From: Pseudomonadota bacterium | GTDB taxonomy: Bacteria; Pseudomonadota; Gammaproteobacteria; Ga0077536 | Assembly: GCA_016719885.1 (NCBI GenBank) | Contig: JADJYF010000008.1 | Location: 124,001-188,000, forward strand | Reading direction: 5' to 3' | DNA length: 64,000 nucleotides | In this document: positions 42,733 to 55,224 of the stretch, piece after piece | How positions within the stretch are numbered: position 1 is the first letter of the stretch | How the letters are laid out: every line of letters begins with the position of its first letter | The notes under the pieces: generated by a model | The model's input: only the letters and a program-made list of their open reading frames with translations | Told to the model about the DNA's origin: nothing | The model's database searches: none | Position numbers and translations under genes: made by a program

Positions 42733-44589
42733 ATGGTAAGCACGGCCCCCGCCACGCTGTTCGAGCGTCTGCACGCCGAGCTGTGCGGCCTGCGCGCGGC
42801 GGCGCGCGCCTACGCCGCCCAGCATTCCGCTGCCATCGCGGCCGCCGGGCCGGACTACCGCGACAGTGCCACCAACCTGCTGCATTACCTGAGCCTGCGT
42901 CAGCATGACCTGCGACCGTTGCAGGACGCGCTGGTGGATCTCGGCCTGTCGTCGCTGGGACGCAGCGAAGCCCACGTCATGGCGGCGCTCGAGGCGCTGT
43001 TGGGCGCCCTTGAGCGTCTCGGCCAATGGCCGGCCGCCGCCGCGCCGGACGAACCGTCGACGCTCAACCATGCGCGCGGTCGGCAGCTGCTCGACACTCA
43101 CACCGCGGCCCTGCTCGGCGCGGCGCCGGCCGAGCGCGCGGTGCGCATCATGGTCACCATGCCGGGCGCGGCGGCCGACGACGCAACACTCATTCCGGCG
43201 CTGCTGGCGGCCGGCATGGACATCATGCGCATCAACGCCGCGCACGATGAGCCGGCGGCGTGGCAAGCCATGGTCGCGCGCCTGCGCGCGGCCGAGCGGG
43301 ACAGCGGCCGACGCTGCAAGGTGCAGCTCGACCTGGCCGGCCCCAAGCTGCGCACCGGCGCCCTGTACGGTACGCAGCGCGTGGCGCGCTTCGGACCGCT
43401 GCGCGATGAATGCGGCGCGGTACTGCGGCCGGCCATGGTGTGGCTGACCGCCGCCGACGCCCCGGCGCCGCCGCCGCAAGCCGTCGACTGCGTGCTGCCG
43501 GTAAGCGGTGACGTGCTGCGCGACGCCGCCGGCGGCGATGCGCTGGAGATCCAGGACTGCCGCTGGCGCCATCGCAAGGTGCGGCTGGTCGCGGCCCACG
43601 CCGGCGGTTGGCTGGCGCAGGCCGTCAAGCGCATCTACGTCGAAGACGGTGCGGCGGTGCGCCTGCGCCGTCGCGGGCGCTTCATCGCCCATGGCGTGTT
43701 GCGCGGCCTGGTCACCGCCGAGCGCGCGCTGCGGCTCGAGGTCGGCGACACGCTGGTGGTGTGTCGCGACGAAACGGCCGGCCGCGCCGCCGAATTTTCC
43801 GCCGACGGCGCCATCACGCGCGCGGCGCGCATAGGCAGCACGCTCGGCGCGGCATTCGACGACATTGCGCCCGGTCATCGCATCCTGTTCGACGACGGCA
43901 AGCTGGCCGGCGAAGTGCTGGCCAACAGCGGCGAAGAGCTCGAAGTGCGCATCACCCACACGCCGCCCGGCGGCGCGCGCCTGCGCAGCGACAAGGGCAT
44001 CAACCTGCCGGACAGTCGCCTGCGCCTTGCCAGCCTGTCGCCCGCCGATCTCGAGCACCTCGATTTCGCCGTCGCCCACTGCGACATGGTCGGGCTGTCA
44101 TTCGTGCGCGGCGCGGAGGATGTGCTGCTGCTGGAAGACGAACTCACGCGCCGCGATGGTCAGCACCTCGGCGTGGTGTTGAAAATAGAAACGCGCCAGG
44201 GCTTCGAGGCCCTGCCCGACATCCTGCTCGCGTCACTGCGCTCGCCGCCGGTCGGCATCATGATCGCGCGCGGCGACCTCGCCGCCGAAATCGGTTTCGA
44301 ACGGCTGGCCGAAGTGCAGGAAGAGATCCTGTGGCTGTGCGAAGCCGCCCACGTGCCGGTGATCTGGGCGACCCAGGTGCTGGAGACGCTGGCCAAGAGC
44401 GGTTACCCGTCGCGCGCCGAAGTCACCGATGCGGCGATGGGCGTGCGCGCCGAGTGCGTGATGCTGAACAAGGGTCCCTACATGGTCGAGGCGGTGACGT
44501 TCCTGGATGGCGTATTGCGTCGCATGCAGAGCCATCAGCACAAGAAGCGCGCGATGCTGCGCCGGCTGGCCGTGGCCGGCGCGCAATGA
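42733..44589 (+). CDS. Large pyruvate-kinase-like protein
   Basis: The protein has 618 residues, longer than normal PykA/PykF (about 470-480). An N-terminal extension of about 130 residues with no known motif precedes the barrel. PK motifs follow: MRINAAHDEPAAW (usually RxNFSH; the Ser is Ala here), LAGPKLRTG, DKGINLPDSRL, VGLSFVRGAEDV, VVLKIETRQGFEALPDIL (catalytic Lys and Mg-binding Glu), GIMIARGDLAAEIGF and PVIWATQVLETLAKSGYPSRAEVTDAA. It ends soon after the barrel, so the usual C-terminal allosteric domain is missing. The B-domain region is enlarged. It may be a PK of altered regulation or a related phosphotransferase. Confidence 0.85.
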   Translation: MVSTAPATLFERLHAELCGLRAAARAYAAQHSAAIAAAGPDYRDSATNLLHYLSLRQHDLRPLQDALVDLGLSSLGRSEAHVMAALEALLGALERLGQWPAAAAPDEPSTLNHARGRQLLDTHTAALLGAAPAERAVRIMVTMPGAAADDATLIPALLAAGMDIMRINAAHDEPAAWQAMVARLRAAERDSGRRCKVQLDLAGPKLRTGALYGTQRVARFGPLRDECGAVLRPAMVWLTAADAPAPPPQAVDCVLPVSGDVLRDAAGGDALEIQDCRWRHRKVRLVAAHAGGWLAQAVKRIYVEDGAAVRLRRRGRFIAHGVLRGLVTAERALRLEVGDTLVVCRDETAGRAAEFSADGAITRAARIGSTLGAAFDDIAPGHRILFDDGKLAGEVLANSGEELEVRITHTPPGGARLRSDKGINLPDSRLRLASLSPADLEHLDFAVAHCDMVGLSFVRGAEDVLLLEDELTRRDGQHLGVVLKIETRQGFEALPDILLASLRSPPVGIMIARGDLAAEIGFERLAEVQEEILWLCEAAHVPVIWATQVLETLAKSGYPSRAEVTDAAMGVRAECVMLNKGPYMVEAVTFLDGVLRRMQSHQHKKRAMLRRLAVAGAQ

Positions 44590-44601
44590 CGCACGTCCGA
44601 C

Positions 44602-45150
44602 TCAGAACTGCGGTTTGACGTCGGCGCTGCGGTAGCGCTCGAGACCGTCCAGCACTTCGCGCTTGGCCGCGTCGGGGCCTTCCCAGCCGCGCACCTTCAC
44701 CCACTTGCCGACTTCGAGATCCTTGTAGTGCTCGAAGAAGTGCTGGATCTGCAGCAGCCGCTCGGGCTGCAGATCCTCGGGGCACTGCCAGTGCTTGTAG
44801 ATCGGCAGGATGCGATCGATGGGCACCGCCAGCAGCTTGGCGTCGCCGCCCGCTTCGTCGTCCATCATCAGCACACCTATCGGTCGGCAGCGAATCACGG
44901 CGCCGGTGGTGACCGCGAAGGGTGTCACCACCAGCACGTCCACCGGGTCGCCGTCGTCGGCGATGGTGTGCGGGATGTAGCCGTAGTTGCATGGGTAGTG
45001 CATGGCGGTCAGCATGAAGCGGTCGACGAACAGGGCGCCGGTGGCCTTGTCCACTTCGTACTTGACCGGGTCGGCATTCATCGGGATTTCGATGATGACG
45101 TTGAATTCCTCGGGCGGCATGCGCCCGGAGTCGACGCGATCGAGATTCAT
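44602..45150 (-). CDS. ppa: Inorganic pyrophosphatase
   Basis: The protein has 182 residues from the ATG at 45150 (MNLDRVDSGRMPPEEFNVII), with TGAGGAATGAG upstream. The longer frame to 45285 is a shadow extension. It is a family I soluble pyrophosphatase: KYEVDKATGALFVDR, MHYPCNYGYIPHT, DDGDPVDVLVV with the metal-binding aspartates, and HFFEHYKDLE. The enzyme hydrolyses pyrophosphate in the cytoplasm and is normally essential. It is convergent with the pyruvate kinase gene across only 12 bases. Confidence 0.96.
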   Translation of the reverse strand: MNLDRVDSGRMPPEEFNVIIEIPMNADPVKYEVDKATGALFVDRFMLTAMHYPCNYGYIPHTIADDGDPVDVLVVTPFAVTTGAVIRCRPIGVLMMDDEAGGDAKLLAVPIDRILPIYKHWQCPEDLQPERLLQIQHFFEHYKDLEVGKWVKVRGWEGPDAAKREVLDGLERYRSADVKPQF

Positions 45151-45218
45151 GGAAGACTCATTCCTCAGGCAGGCAAAGAATACGGGGCGCCATTCTACGC
45201 GCCCCGCGGGGCGCGCGT

Positions 45219-48755
<3,537 letters not shown>

Positions 48756-48927
48756 GTCGTCGTGCTGTCCTGGCGCGCGCAGCGCGTGAATGTGGGCCGG
48801 TCGCGCGCCCTCCCATGGGCGGCGCGCGGCAAGTGTCGGGCGTAGAGCGGGCAACGGCAAGTGTACAATCGTCAGATTGCCCGCTCGACTCCATTGCCCA
48901 CGACCTCGAGGCCGTTGCCAGTCGCCC

Positions 48928-49767
48928 ATGACATCTCCCTCACTACCAGCCCGGGCCGCGCCTGACACGAGCCGGGGCCCACGCCTGGTCGGCATGGCGC
49001 TGGCCGTGCTGTGGACCGGCGTGGCCATCGCCGCACACGGCACCGCGCTGGCGCTGCCGACCTTGTTGGCGGCGGGCGGCGGCGTGGCGTGGCTGGCGTG
49101 GCTGGCACACCGGCAGTCGCGCGCCGTCGCGGCGCACGCAGCCAGCCCCGGCTGCGCGAGCGCCACCGCCCTGCTCGAGGCGATGCTGGCCAACGATCTC
49201 GACGCGGTGCTGGCGCAAGGCGCGGCCTTGCTCGGCGCAAGCCGCGTGTGGCTGCGCGTCGACGCGCCGCTCGTGGCACAAACCCTGGATTGGCCGCCGT
49301 CGCCGCAGGCCGCCGCGCCCGCCTGGTGGCGCGATGCACTCGCCGAGCAGCCAGTGTGGGTGTGCGATACCGGACCACTCGCGTGCGTGGTGCAACTGCG
49401 CCATCGCGACGTCGCCTTCGGCGTACTGGCTTTTGAACGGGACGCCGCGGCGCAGGCCTTTTCGACTGGCGATACGCAGGCGGCCAGCGCCGTGGCGATG
49501 CTCATGACGCACCTGTTGCTGAGCCGTCATCTCGAGGCGCGCCTCGATGAACTCGGTGAACAGCAGGCGCGCGAACGGCGCATGTTCCTGTCGCGCCTGA
49601 GTCACAAGCTGCGCACGCCCATGACCGCCATCCTCGGCTTCGCGCAGATCCTGGCGCTGGACGACGGTCTCGAAGGCGAACACCGCGAGTTCGTGCGGGA
49701 AATCGAAGCCGCCGGTCAGAGCCTGCTCGACATGCTCAACGAATTGGTCGGCGTGACGCGCGATTAG
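48928..49767 (+). CDS. HisKA-only sensor-like protein without ATPase domain
   Basis: The protein has 279 residues from the ATG at 48928. It begins with two hydrophobic stretches (LVGMALAVLWTGVAIAAHGTA, ALPTLLAAGGGVAWLAWLAH). A GAF-like domain follows at about 70-195. It ends in a DHp helix pair, MFLSRLSHKLRTPMTAILGF with His about 226, that stops right after the second helix (LLDMLNELVGVTRD). No HATPase motifs follow before the stop, and the next 26 bases lead to a convergent gene. It is transcribed divergently from the permease-kinase fusion. It may be a phosphoacceptor or dimerisation partner for another kinase, or a truncated remnant. Confidence 0.83.
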   Translation: MTSPSLPARAAPDTSRGPRLVGMALAVLWTGVAIAAHGTALALPTLLAAGGGVAWLAWLAHRQSRAVAAHAASPGCASATALLEAMLANDLDAVLAQGAALLGASRVWLRVDAPLVAQTLDWPPSPQAAAPAWWRDALAEQPVWVCDTGPLACVVQLRHRDVAFGVLAFERDAAAQAFSTGDTQAASAVAMLMTHLLLSRHLEARLDELGEQQARERRMFLSRLSHKLRTPMTAILGFAQILALDDGLEGEHREFVREIEAAGQSLLDMLNELVGVTRD

Positions 49768-49793
49768 ACCGCGGCTGCGCGTGGCGCCAGGCG

Positions 49794-50813
49794 TCAGCCG
49801 CCGAGCAAGGCCACCGCGATCTCGGCCTTGCGTTCGATGATTTGCTTGTAGCCGGCCAGGTCGAAATCCCGCGCGCTACCCATGGCCCCCACCAGGTAGC
49901 GCTTGTACACGCCCTGTCGAATCGCCGCGAGCCGCCATTGTTGAAACGCGCGGTAGTAGTCGATGTGCTCGAGATCGAAACCCGTCAGCTCGGCATAGCG
50001 CGCCACCAGCACCTCGCGCGGGCTGAAGCCGCCGGCGGTGGTGGGCATGCTGTCCTCGGCGTCGCCGCGACGCTCCTCGGGCGCCATCCAGGTGTTGAGC
50101 AGGTAGCCGAGATCGGCCAGCGGATCGCCCAACGTGCACAGCTCCCAATCCAGCACCGCCTGGATGCGGCCGCCGGCGACGATGAAATTGCCGAGGCGAT
50201 AATCGCCATGCACGATGCTGGCGCCGACCTGGATGGGCATGCGCTCGCCGAGCAGGCGCAGCGCGTCTTCCATGGCCGGCACCGGCTCGGTGCGGGTCGC
50301 CTGCCACTGCTGGGTCCAGCGCTTGAGCTGCCGCGCGATGTAGTTTTCCTTGCGGCCGAGATCGCCCAGGCCCACCGCGTCCGGGTCGAGCTTGTGCAAG
50401 CGCGCCAGCACTTCGGCGACGTCGGTGCTGAGTGCGATGCGCTCGGCGGCCGGGATATGCGCCGCCGCTTCGTCGTCATGCGGCACCATGCCTTCGACGA
50501 AGTCCATGATGAAGAACGGCGCACCGTTGACCGCGCTGTCCTGACACAGGCCATGGGTCCTCGCCACCGGTACACCACTGCCGGCGAGGGCATGCACCAC
50601 GCGATATTCACGCCCCATGTCGTGCGCGCTTTCGAGCACATGACCGAGCGGCGGGCGGCGCAGCACGTAGCAGCGCCCGGCGGCGTCGCGCGCACTGTAG
50701 GTGAGATTGGAATGACCGCCGGCAATCAACACGTACTCCACCGGCGGCGTGAGCGCCGGCACATGCGCGGCCAGCCACGCGGTGACGTTCACCGCGTCGA
50801 TACCTTCAGTCAT
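49794..50813 (-). CDS. APH-type phosphotransferase-family protein (ACAD11-like)
   Basis: The protein has 339 residues from the ATG at 50813, with AGGGGAA upstream. Frames beyond the start are shadows. It has the aminoglycoside phosphotransferase/choline kinase-like fold: LIAGGHSNLTYSARDAAGR (N-lobe nucleotide loop), YVLRRPP with the ATP Lys replaced by Arg-Arg, IVHGDYRLGNFIV (catalytic loop HGDxxxxN) and VLDWELCTLGDPLADLG (metal Asp). This subgroup usually accompanies acyl-CoA dehydrogenases and is thought to phosphorylate hydroxyacyl-CoAs. A divergent acyl-CoA dehydrogenase-like gene lies next door. Confidence 0.9.
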   Translation of the reverse strand: MTEGIDAVNVTAWLAAHVPALTPPVEYVLIAGGHSNLTYSARDAAGRCYVLRRPPLGHVLESAHDMGREYRVVHALAGSGVPVARTHGLCQDSAVNGAPFFIMDFVEGMVPHDDEAAAHIPAAERIALSTDVAEVLARLHKLDPDAVGLGDLGRKENYIARQLKRWTQQWQATRTEPVPAMEDALRLLGERMPIQVGASIVHGDYRLGNFIVAGGRIQAVLDWELCTLGDPLADLGYLLNTWMAPEERRGDAEDSMPTTAGGFSPREVLVARYAELTGFDLEHIDYYRAFQQWRLAAIRQGVYKRYLVGAMGSARDFDLAGYKQIIERKAEIAVALLGG

Positions 50814-50924
50814 GACGTTCCCCTGGCTTGACGAGCCGGCATGATAACGCGCGTCGCGGCCGTCGGGTTCGCGCGCGCCATTCCCGTATACTCGGGCTTC
50901 GCCTATCGCCAATGGACTGCCTGC

Positions 50925-52082
50925 ATGAACGCGCCCTCCCCCTTGCTTGCGCAGGCCCAAGACCTGCGCCACTTGCTGATCGAGGCCGGCGCGAGCATCG
51001 AGCAGGAACGCCGTCTCAGCGCCGAGGTGCGCGCGGCGCTGTCCGCCATGGGCGCCTTCCATCTGCAGCTCGCACAGGAATACGGCGGCGCGGGCGCCGA
51101 TCCGCAAACCTACCTCGATGTCATTGAAGAACTGTCGCGCGGCGATGCCTCGAGCGGCTGGTGCGCGATGGTCGCCTCCGAATCGAGCGCGTGCATGAAC
51201 GCGTGGCTGGCGCCGGAAGTGATCCGTGCCATGCTCGGCACGGCGCCCTTGGCGGCGGTCTCGTTGACAGCGGTCGGCAAGGGCCGCGCGGTGATCGATG
51301 GCGACGGCCTCCGCGTCAGCGGTCGCTGGCGTTTCACCAGCGGCTGTCGACACGCCGAGTGGCTGGGCGCGCTGTGCATGGTGCATGACGGCGACACGCC
51401 ACGCCAGCTGGCCAACGGCGCACCGGACGCGCGCCTGGTGTTCGTGCCGAGCAGCGCCGCCACGCTGCTGGACACCTGGCATACCAGCGGTCTCAAGGGC
51501 ACCGCCAGCGATGATTTCGAATTGCACGACGTGCCGGTGCCCGCCGCGCATGGCTTTGCCCTGCGCGATGCGCCGCGCGACGGCCAGCCGGCGTGGCGCA
51601 TTCCGCTCGGCCTGCGCCTGGCCATGAGCAAGGCGGCCGCGGTGTGCGGCATGGCGCGTGGCGCCATGGACGCGGCGCTGCCGCTGCTCGATCGCACGCC
51701 GTTCGCCGGCGCGCGGCCGGCCCGCGAAGAGCCGCGCGTGCAAGCCGGACTTGCCGAGGCCGAGGGCGCCATCGAAGCGGCGCGCGCCTACCTGCGACAG
51801 GAAGTGGCGCGTTGCTGGCACGCGGTCCGCGCCGGCCACGCGCTGACACTGGACGACGTCGCCCGCACGCGTCTTGCCATCGTCCATGCCGCGCGCGCGG
51901 CGCTGACGGCGGTCAATACCCTGCAGGAACTCGTCGGCACCGCCGGCGTGTTCACGCCACGCTTCGACCGCGCGGTACGCGACCTCCAGGTCGCCCGCCA
52001 TCACCTGCAGCTGCAGGCCCATGTCATGGAGGACATCGGCCGCGTGATGCTGGGGCAGGCGCCGCTGAACCCGTTGTTCTAG
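50925..52082 (+). CDS. Acyl-CoA-dehydrogenase-fold flavoprotein (HsaA/HpaB-like)
   Basis: The protein has 385 residues from the ATG at 50925. It has the acyl-CoA dehydrogenase superfamily layout: helical N domain with LAQEYGGAGADPQTYLDVIEELSRGD and SSGWCAMVASESS, middle beta domain VSGRWRFTSGCRHAEWLGAL with LKGTASDDFELHDVPVP, then the C-terminal helical bundle. The W-R-F-x-SG and TS(G)...DF patterns resemble flavin-dependent monooxygenases of the HsaA type more than true dehydrogenases, and the catalytic Glu region is not evident. Divergent from the phosphotransferase gene. Confidence 0.85.
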   Translation: MNAPSPLLAQAQDLRHLLIEAGASIEQERRLSAEVRAALSAMGAFHLQLAQEYGGAGADPQTYLDVIEELSRGDASSGWCAMVASESSACMNAWLAPEVIRAMLGTAPLAAVSLTAVGKGRAVIDGDGLRVSGRWRFTSGCRHAEWLGALCMVHDGDTPRQLANGAPDARLVFVPSSAATLLDTWHTSGLKGTASDDFELHDVPVPAAHGFALRDAPRDGQPAWRIPLGLRLAMSKAAAVCGMARGAMDAALPLLDRTPFAGARPAREEPRVQAGLAEAEGAIEAARAYLRQEVARCWHAVRAGHALTLDDVARTRLAIVHAARAALTAVNTLQELVGTAGVFTPRFDRAVRDLQVARHHLQLQAHVMEDIGRVMLGQAPLNPLF

Positions 52083-52109
52083 GGCGCCTCGGAGGCTCGA
52101 CAGGGTCCC

Positions 52110-52195
52110 TTGTGGGTCAGACTTCAGTCTGACGTTCAGACAGGTGACACGAGCGTGGCAGCGCTTTGGTTGTCAGACTGAAGTCTGACCCACAA
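52110..52195. repeat. Repeat family B, 24-bp perfect inverted pair
   Basis: TTGTGG plus GTCAGACTTCAGTCTGAC at 52110-52133 is repeated as its exact reverse complement at 52172-52195, with a 38-bp spacer. Each arm is itself an 18-bp near-palindrome. It sits between the acyl-CoA dehydrogenase-like gene and the Mla-like operon. Confidence 0.85.
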
Positions 52196-52272
52196 CGCCG
52201 CACACGATGTTTACCCAGGTGGCGCTCTATAATCGCGCCACCCGCCCTGGGCGCGACACGAACATTTTGTCC

Positions 52273-53412
52273 ATGAATTTCGACGATCTCCCCCCGGACT
52301 GGCGCGACCGACTCGCGATCGACGGCAGCGCCGCCGAGCCCGGCCTGTGGCTGCGCGGCGCCTGGGAGTTGCGTGACGGCGTGCCGCGCTACGCGAGCAT
52401 CGCGCCGCAGATGGCGCAGGCGCGCCGCATCCATCTCGGCGCGCGCGAGCTCGAGCGTTGGGATTCGAGCGCGGTGAATTTCCTCGCCGCCGTGATCCGC
52501 GATGCGCGCGCGCGCAATGTCGAGGTCGATCAAAGCGCGCTGCCCGACGGCTTACGCCGCATGCTGGCGCTGGCCTTCGCGGTGGCGCCGCCGCCGCCGC
52601 GCGCCACGCCGCCGGCGCCGGGCATGCTCGCCGGCGTCGGGCTGGGCGTGATACGCGCCTGGCGCGACTGGCCGGCGATGATCGAGTTCGGCGGCGAGAT
52701 CATCCTGTCGCTGGGCCGCTTCGTCACCGGCCGGGCACGCTACCGGCGCGGCGATTTTGCCTATCTCATCGAAGAAGTCGGGCCGCGCGCGCTGCCCATC
52801 GTGTCGCTGATCAGTTTCCTGGTCGGCACCATCCTCGCCTACATGGGCGCGGTGCAGTTGGCGCTGTTCGGCGCCAGCATCTACATCGCCGACCTGGTCG
52901 GCATCGGCGTGGTGCGCGAAGTGGCGGCGCTCATGACCGGCATCATCCTCGCCGGTCGCACCGGCGCCGCCTATGCCGCCCAGATCGGCACCATGCAGGT
53001 CAACGAAGAGATCGACGCCTTGCGCACGCTCGGCGTATCGCCCATCGATTACCTGGTGCTGCCGCGCATGCTGGCGCTGATCTGCATGGTGCCGCTGTTG
53101 ACGCTCTATGCCGGCATCGTCGGCATCCTGGCCGGCATGACCATCGCGGTGCTGGTGTTCGATGTCGGCATCTACGAGTACTACAACGAAACGCTGTCGG
53201 CCTTGGAGCTCAAGCATTTCGCCGTCGGCCTGGTGAAGGGCACGGTGTACGGCGCGCTGGTCGCCTTCGCCGGCTGCCTGCGTGGCATGCAGTGCGGACG
53301 CAGCGCGCAGGCGGTCGGTGAATCGACCACCTCGGCGGTGGTGCTCGGCATCCTGCTCATCACCATCTCGGCCTCGGTGCTGACCATCGTGTTCCAGAAG
53401 CTCGGCATCTGA
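52273..53412 (+). CDS. MlaE-type ABC permease with N-terminal STAS-like domain
   Basis: The protein has 379 residues from the ATG at 52273. The first 100 residues form a STAS-like domain (WLRGAWELRDGVPRYASI, LERWDSSAVNFLAAVIRDA, VDQSALPDGLRRMLALA). The permease follows with about five helices and the MlaE signatures VREVAALMTGIILAGRTGAAYAAQIGTM, EIDALRTLGVSPIDYLVLPRM and KGTVYGALVAFAGCLRG. In other bacteria the STAS role is played by separate MlaB, so the fusion places it in one chain. It is the first gene of a tight four-gene operon for phospholipid or other lipid transport across the envelope. Confidence 0.92.
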   Translation: MNFDDLPPDWRDRLAIDGSAAEPGLWLRGAWELRDGVPRYASIAPQMAQARRIHLGARELERWDSSAVNFLAAVIRDARARNVEVDQSALPDGLRRMLALAFAVAPPPPRATPPAPGMLAGVGLGVIRAWRDWPAMIEFGGEIILSLGRFVTGRARYRRGDFAYLIEEVGPRALPIVSLISFLVGTILAYMGAVQLALFGASIYIADLVGIGVVREVAALMTGIILAGRTGAAYAAQIGTMQVNEEIDALRTLGVSPIDYLVLPRMLALICMVPLLTLYAGIVGILAGMTIAVLVFDVGIYEYYNETLSALELKHFAVGLVKGTVYGALVAFAGCLRGMQCGRSAQAVGESTTSAVVLGILLITISASVLTIVFQKLGI

Positions 53413-53413
53413 C

Positions 53414-54166
53414 ATGAGCGCCGCCACGCCGCACATCGAGATCCGCGACCTGACCATGGCCTATGGCGATTACGTCATCCAGCACGATCTCAATTTCACC
53501 ATCAATCGTGGCGACATCTTTGTGATCATGGGCGGCAGCGGTTGCGGCAAGAGCACGCTGCTGCGCCAGATGATAGGCTTGGTGCGTCCCGCCAAGGGCA
53601 CGGTGCTGTACGATGGCGAGGACTATTGGGCCGCGAGTCCGCAGCAACAGGTGCGGCGTCAACGCGGCTTCGGCATCCTGTTCCAGGCTGGCGCGTTGTG
53701 GAGTTCACTGACCCTGGCCGAGAATGTCGCGCTGCCGCTGCAGGAATTCACCACGCTGGCGCCGGACCTGATAAATGAAATCGTGTCATTGAAGTTGTCG
53801 CTGGTGGGGCTTGGGGGTTTCGAGCAGTTCTATCCTTCCGAGATCTCGGGCGGCATGAAGAAGCGCGCGGGCCTGGCACGCGCCATGGCGCTCGATCCCG
53901 AGATCCTGTTCTTCGACGAGCCCTCGGCCGGACTCGATCCCTTGAGTTCACGGCGTCTGGACGATCTGATCCTCGAATTGCGCGACAGCCTGGGCGCGAC
54001 GGTGGTGCTGGTCACCCATGAACTGCCGAGCATATTCGCGATTGCCAACAACTCGGTGTTCCTCGATGCCGACACGCGCACCATGATTGCCTATGGCGAC
54101 CCGCGCGAGCTGGCCGAACACGGCGTCGACAAGGTACGCAGCTTTCTCAAGCGGGGCGAGACATGA
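53414..54166 (+). CDS. MlaF-type ABC ATPase
   Basis: This 250-residue protein has Walker A GGSGCGKST, a Q-loop in FGILFQAGALWSSLTLAENV, the ABC signature EISGGMKKRAGLARAMALD, Walker B EILFFDEPSAGLDP and the H-loop VLVTHELPSIFAIA. AGALWSSLT and the MKKRAGLARA signature variant are typical of MlaF/Mkl. Its start lies one base after the permease stop and its end overlaps the next gene by four bases (ATGA). Confidence 0.95.
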   Translation: MSAATPHIEIRDLTMAYGDYVIQHDLNFTINRGDIFVIMGGSGCGKSTLLRQMIGLVRPAKGTVLYDGEDYWAASPQQQVRRQRGFGILFQAGALWSSLTLAENVALPLQEFTTLAPDLINEIVSLKLSLVGLGGFEQFYPSEISGGMKKRAGLARAMALDPEILFFDEPSAGLDPLSSRRLDDLILELRDSLGATVVLVTHELPSIFAIANNSVFLDADTRTMIAYGDPRELAEHGVDKVRSFLKRGET

Positions 54167-55224
54167 GCAAACAGGCCAATCCCAAGCTGGTGGGCGCCTT
54201 CGTGCTGGGCGCGGTGAGCCTTTTGGTGATGGCCGTGGTGTTACTCGCCGACGGCGGCTTCTGGCGCGATCGCCCGACCTACATCATGTATTTCGAAGGC
54301 TCGACCACCGGCCTGCAGGTCGGCTCGCTGGTGGTGTTCCGCGGCGTGAAAATAGGTACCGTGCAAAGCATCGGCCTGTCGGTCGACGAGCAGAACCTCA
54401 ATTTCCTGGTGCCGGTCGTGATCCGCACCGACGAATACGCGCTGAAGAACCTGGAAGGCGACAACGTGGCCTTGACCGATCTGACGGAGAACAACGATCT
54501 GATCAAGCGCGGCCTGCGCGCGCGTCTCAAAACCTGGAGTTTCCTGACCGGCCAGCTCTATATCGATCTCGATTTCTATCCCGACAAGCTCGCCACCTAT
54601 CACGGCAAGGACAATGGCTCGCGCGAGATCCCGACCTTGCCGACCGAGGTCGAGGAACTCACCAACAAGCTCGACAAGCTCAACGTCGAGAAGCTGGTGG
54701 ACGACATCTCGACCATCTCGGCATCGGTGCGCAAGCTGGTGTCCTCGCCGGCTGCCGGCCATGCACTGGAAAACCTCGACACCACGCTCGATCACCTCGC
54801 GTCCCTGACCGCGCAGCTCGACAAGCGCACCAATACCGTGGCGGAAGACGTGCGCACGGTCATGAACGAAGCGGCCGATACCCTGCGCAGCACGCGCGTG
54901 GCGCTGGAAGAAAGCGCCGCGACGCTCAAGGCCGGACGCCAGACCCTCGCCAATATCGATGCCGGCGCCGCCAACATCGCCGCCCTGACGCGCGCCGATG
55001 CCGGCCCGGTGCTGGCCCTTACCCGCGCCAGCGAGGAGCTGGCCGCCACCGCGCGCAGCCTGCGCGCCATGTCGGGCGAGGATTCGCTGACCACCACGCG
55101 CCTCAACGCGGTGCTGAAGGAAACCAGCGCCGCCGCGCGCGCCCTGCGCGTGCTGGCCGAAGCCATCGAAACCCAGCCGGAATCCTTGTTGAGCGGACGG
55201 CGCAGAGAAGGATCAGCGCAATGA
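54163..55224 (+). CDS. MCE/MlaD-family substrate-binding protein
   Basis: This 353-residue protein has one N-terminal membrane helix (LVGAFVLGAVSLLVMAVVLL) and the MCE domain at about 40-120 (YIMYFEGSTTGLQVGSLVVFRGVKIGTVQSIGL; a second half with LKTWSFLTGQLYIDLDF). The last 190 residues are long helices with heptads (LDKRTNTVAEDVRTVMNEAAD), longer than E. coli MlaD and closer to PqiB-like or Mce-type proteins. It would form a hexameric channel contacting the ABC core. Confidence 0.93.
   Translation: MSKQANPKLVGAFVLGAVSLLVMAVVLLADGGFWRDRPTYIMYFEGSTTGLQVGSLVVFRGVKIGTVQSIGLSVDEQNLNFLVPVVIRTDEYALKNLEGDNVALTDLTENNDLIKRGLRARLKTWSFLTGQLYIDLDFYPDKLATYHGKDNGSREIPTLPTEVEELTNKLDKLNVEKLVDDISTISASVRKLVSSPAAGHALENLDTTLDHLASLTAQLDKRTNTVAEDVRTVMNEAADTLRSTRVALEESAATLKAGRQTLANIDAGAANIAALTRADAGPVLALTRASEELAATARSLRAMSGEDSLTTTRLNAVLKETSAAARALRVLAEAIETQPESLLSGRRREGSAQ

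Noticed and set aside
54087..54166. Start of the PqiC-type gene at 54087
   Set aside because: The frame crosses the MCE gene; the lipoprotein signal begins at the ATG at 55221.
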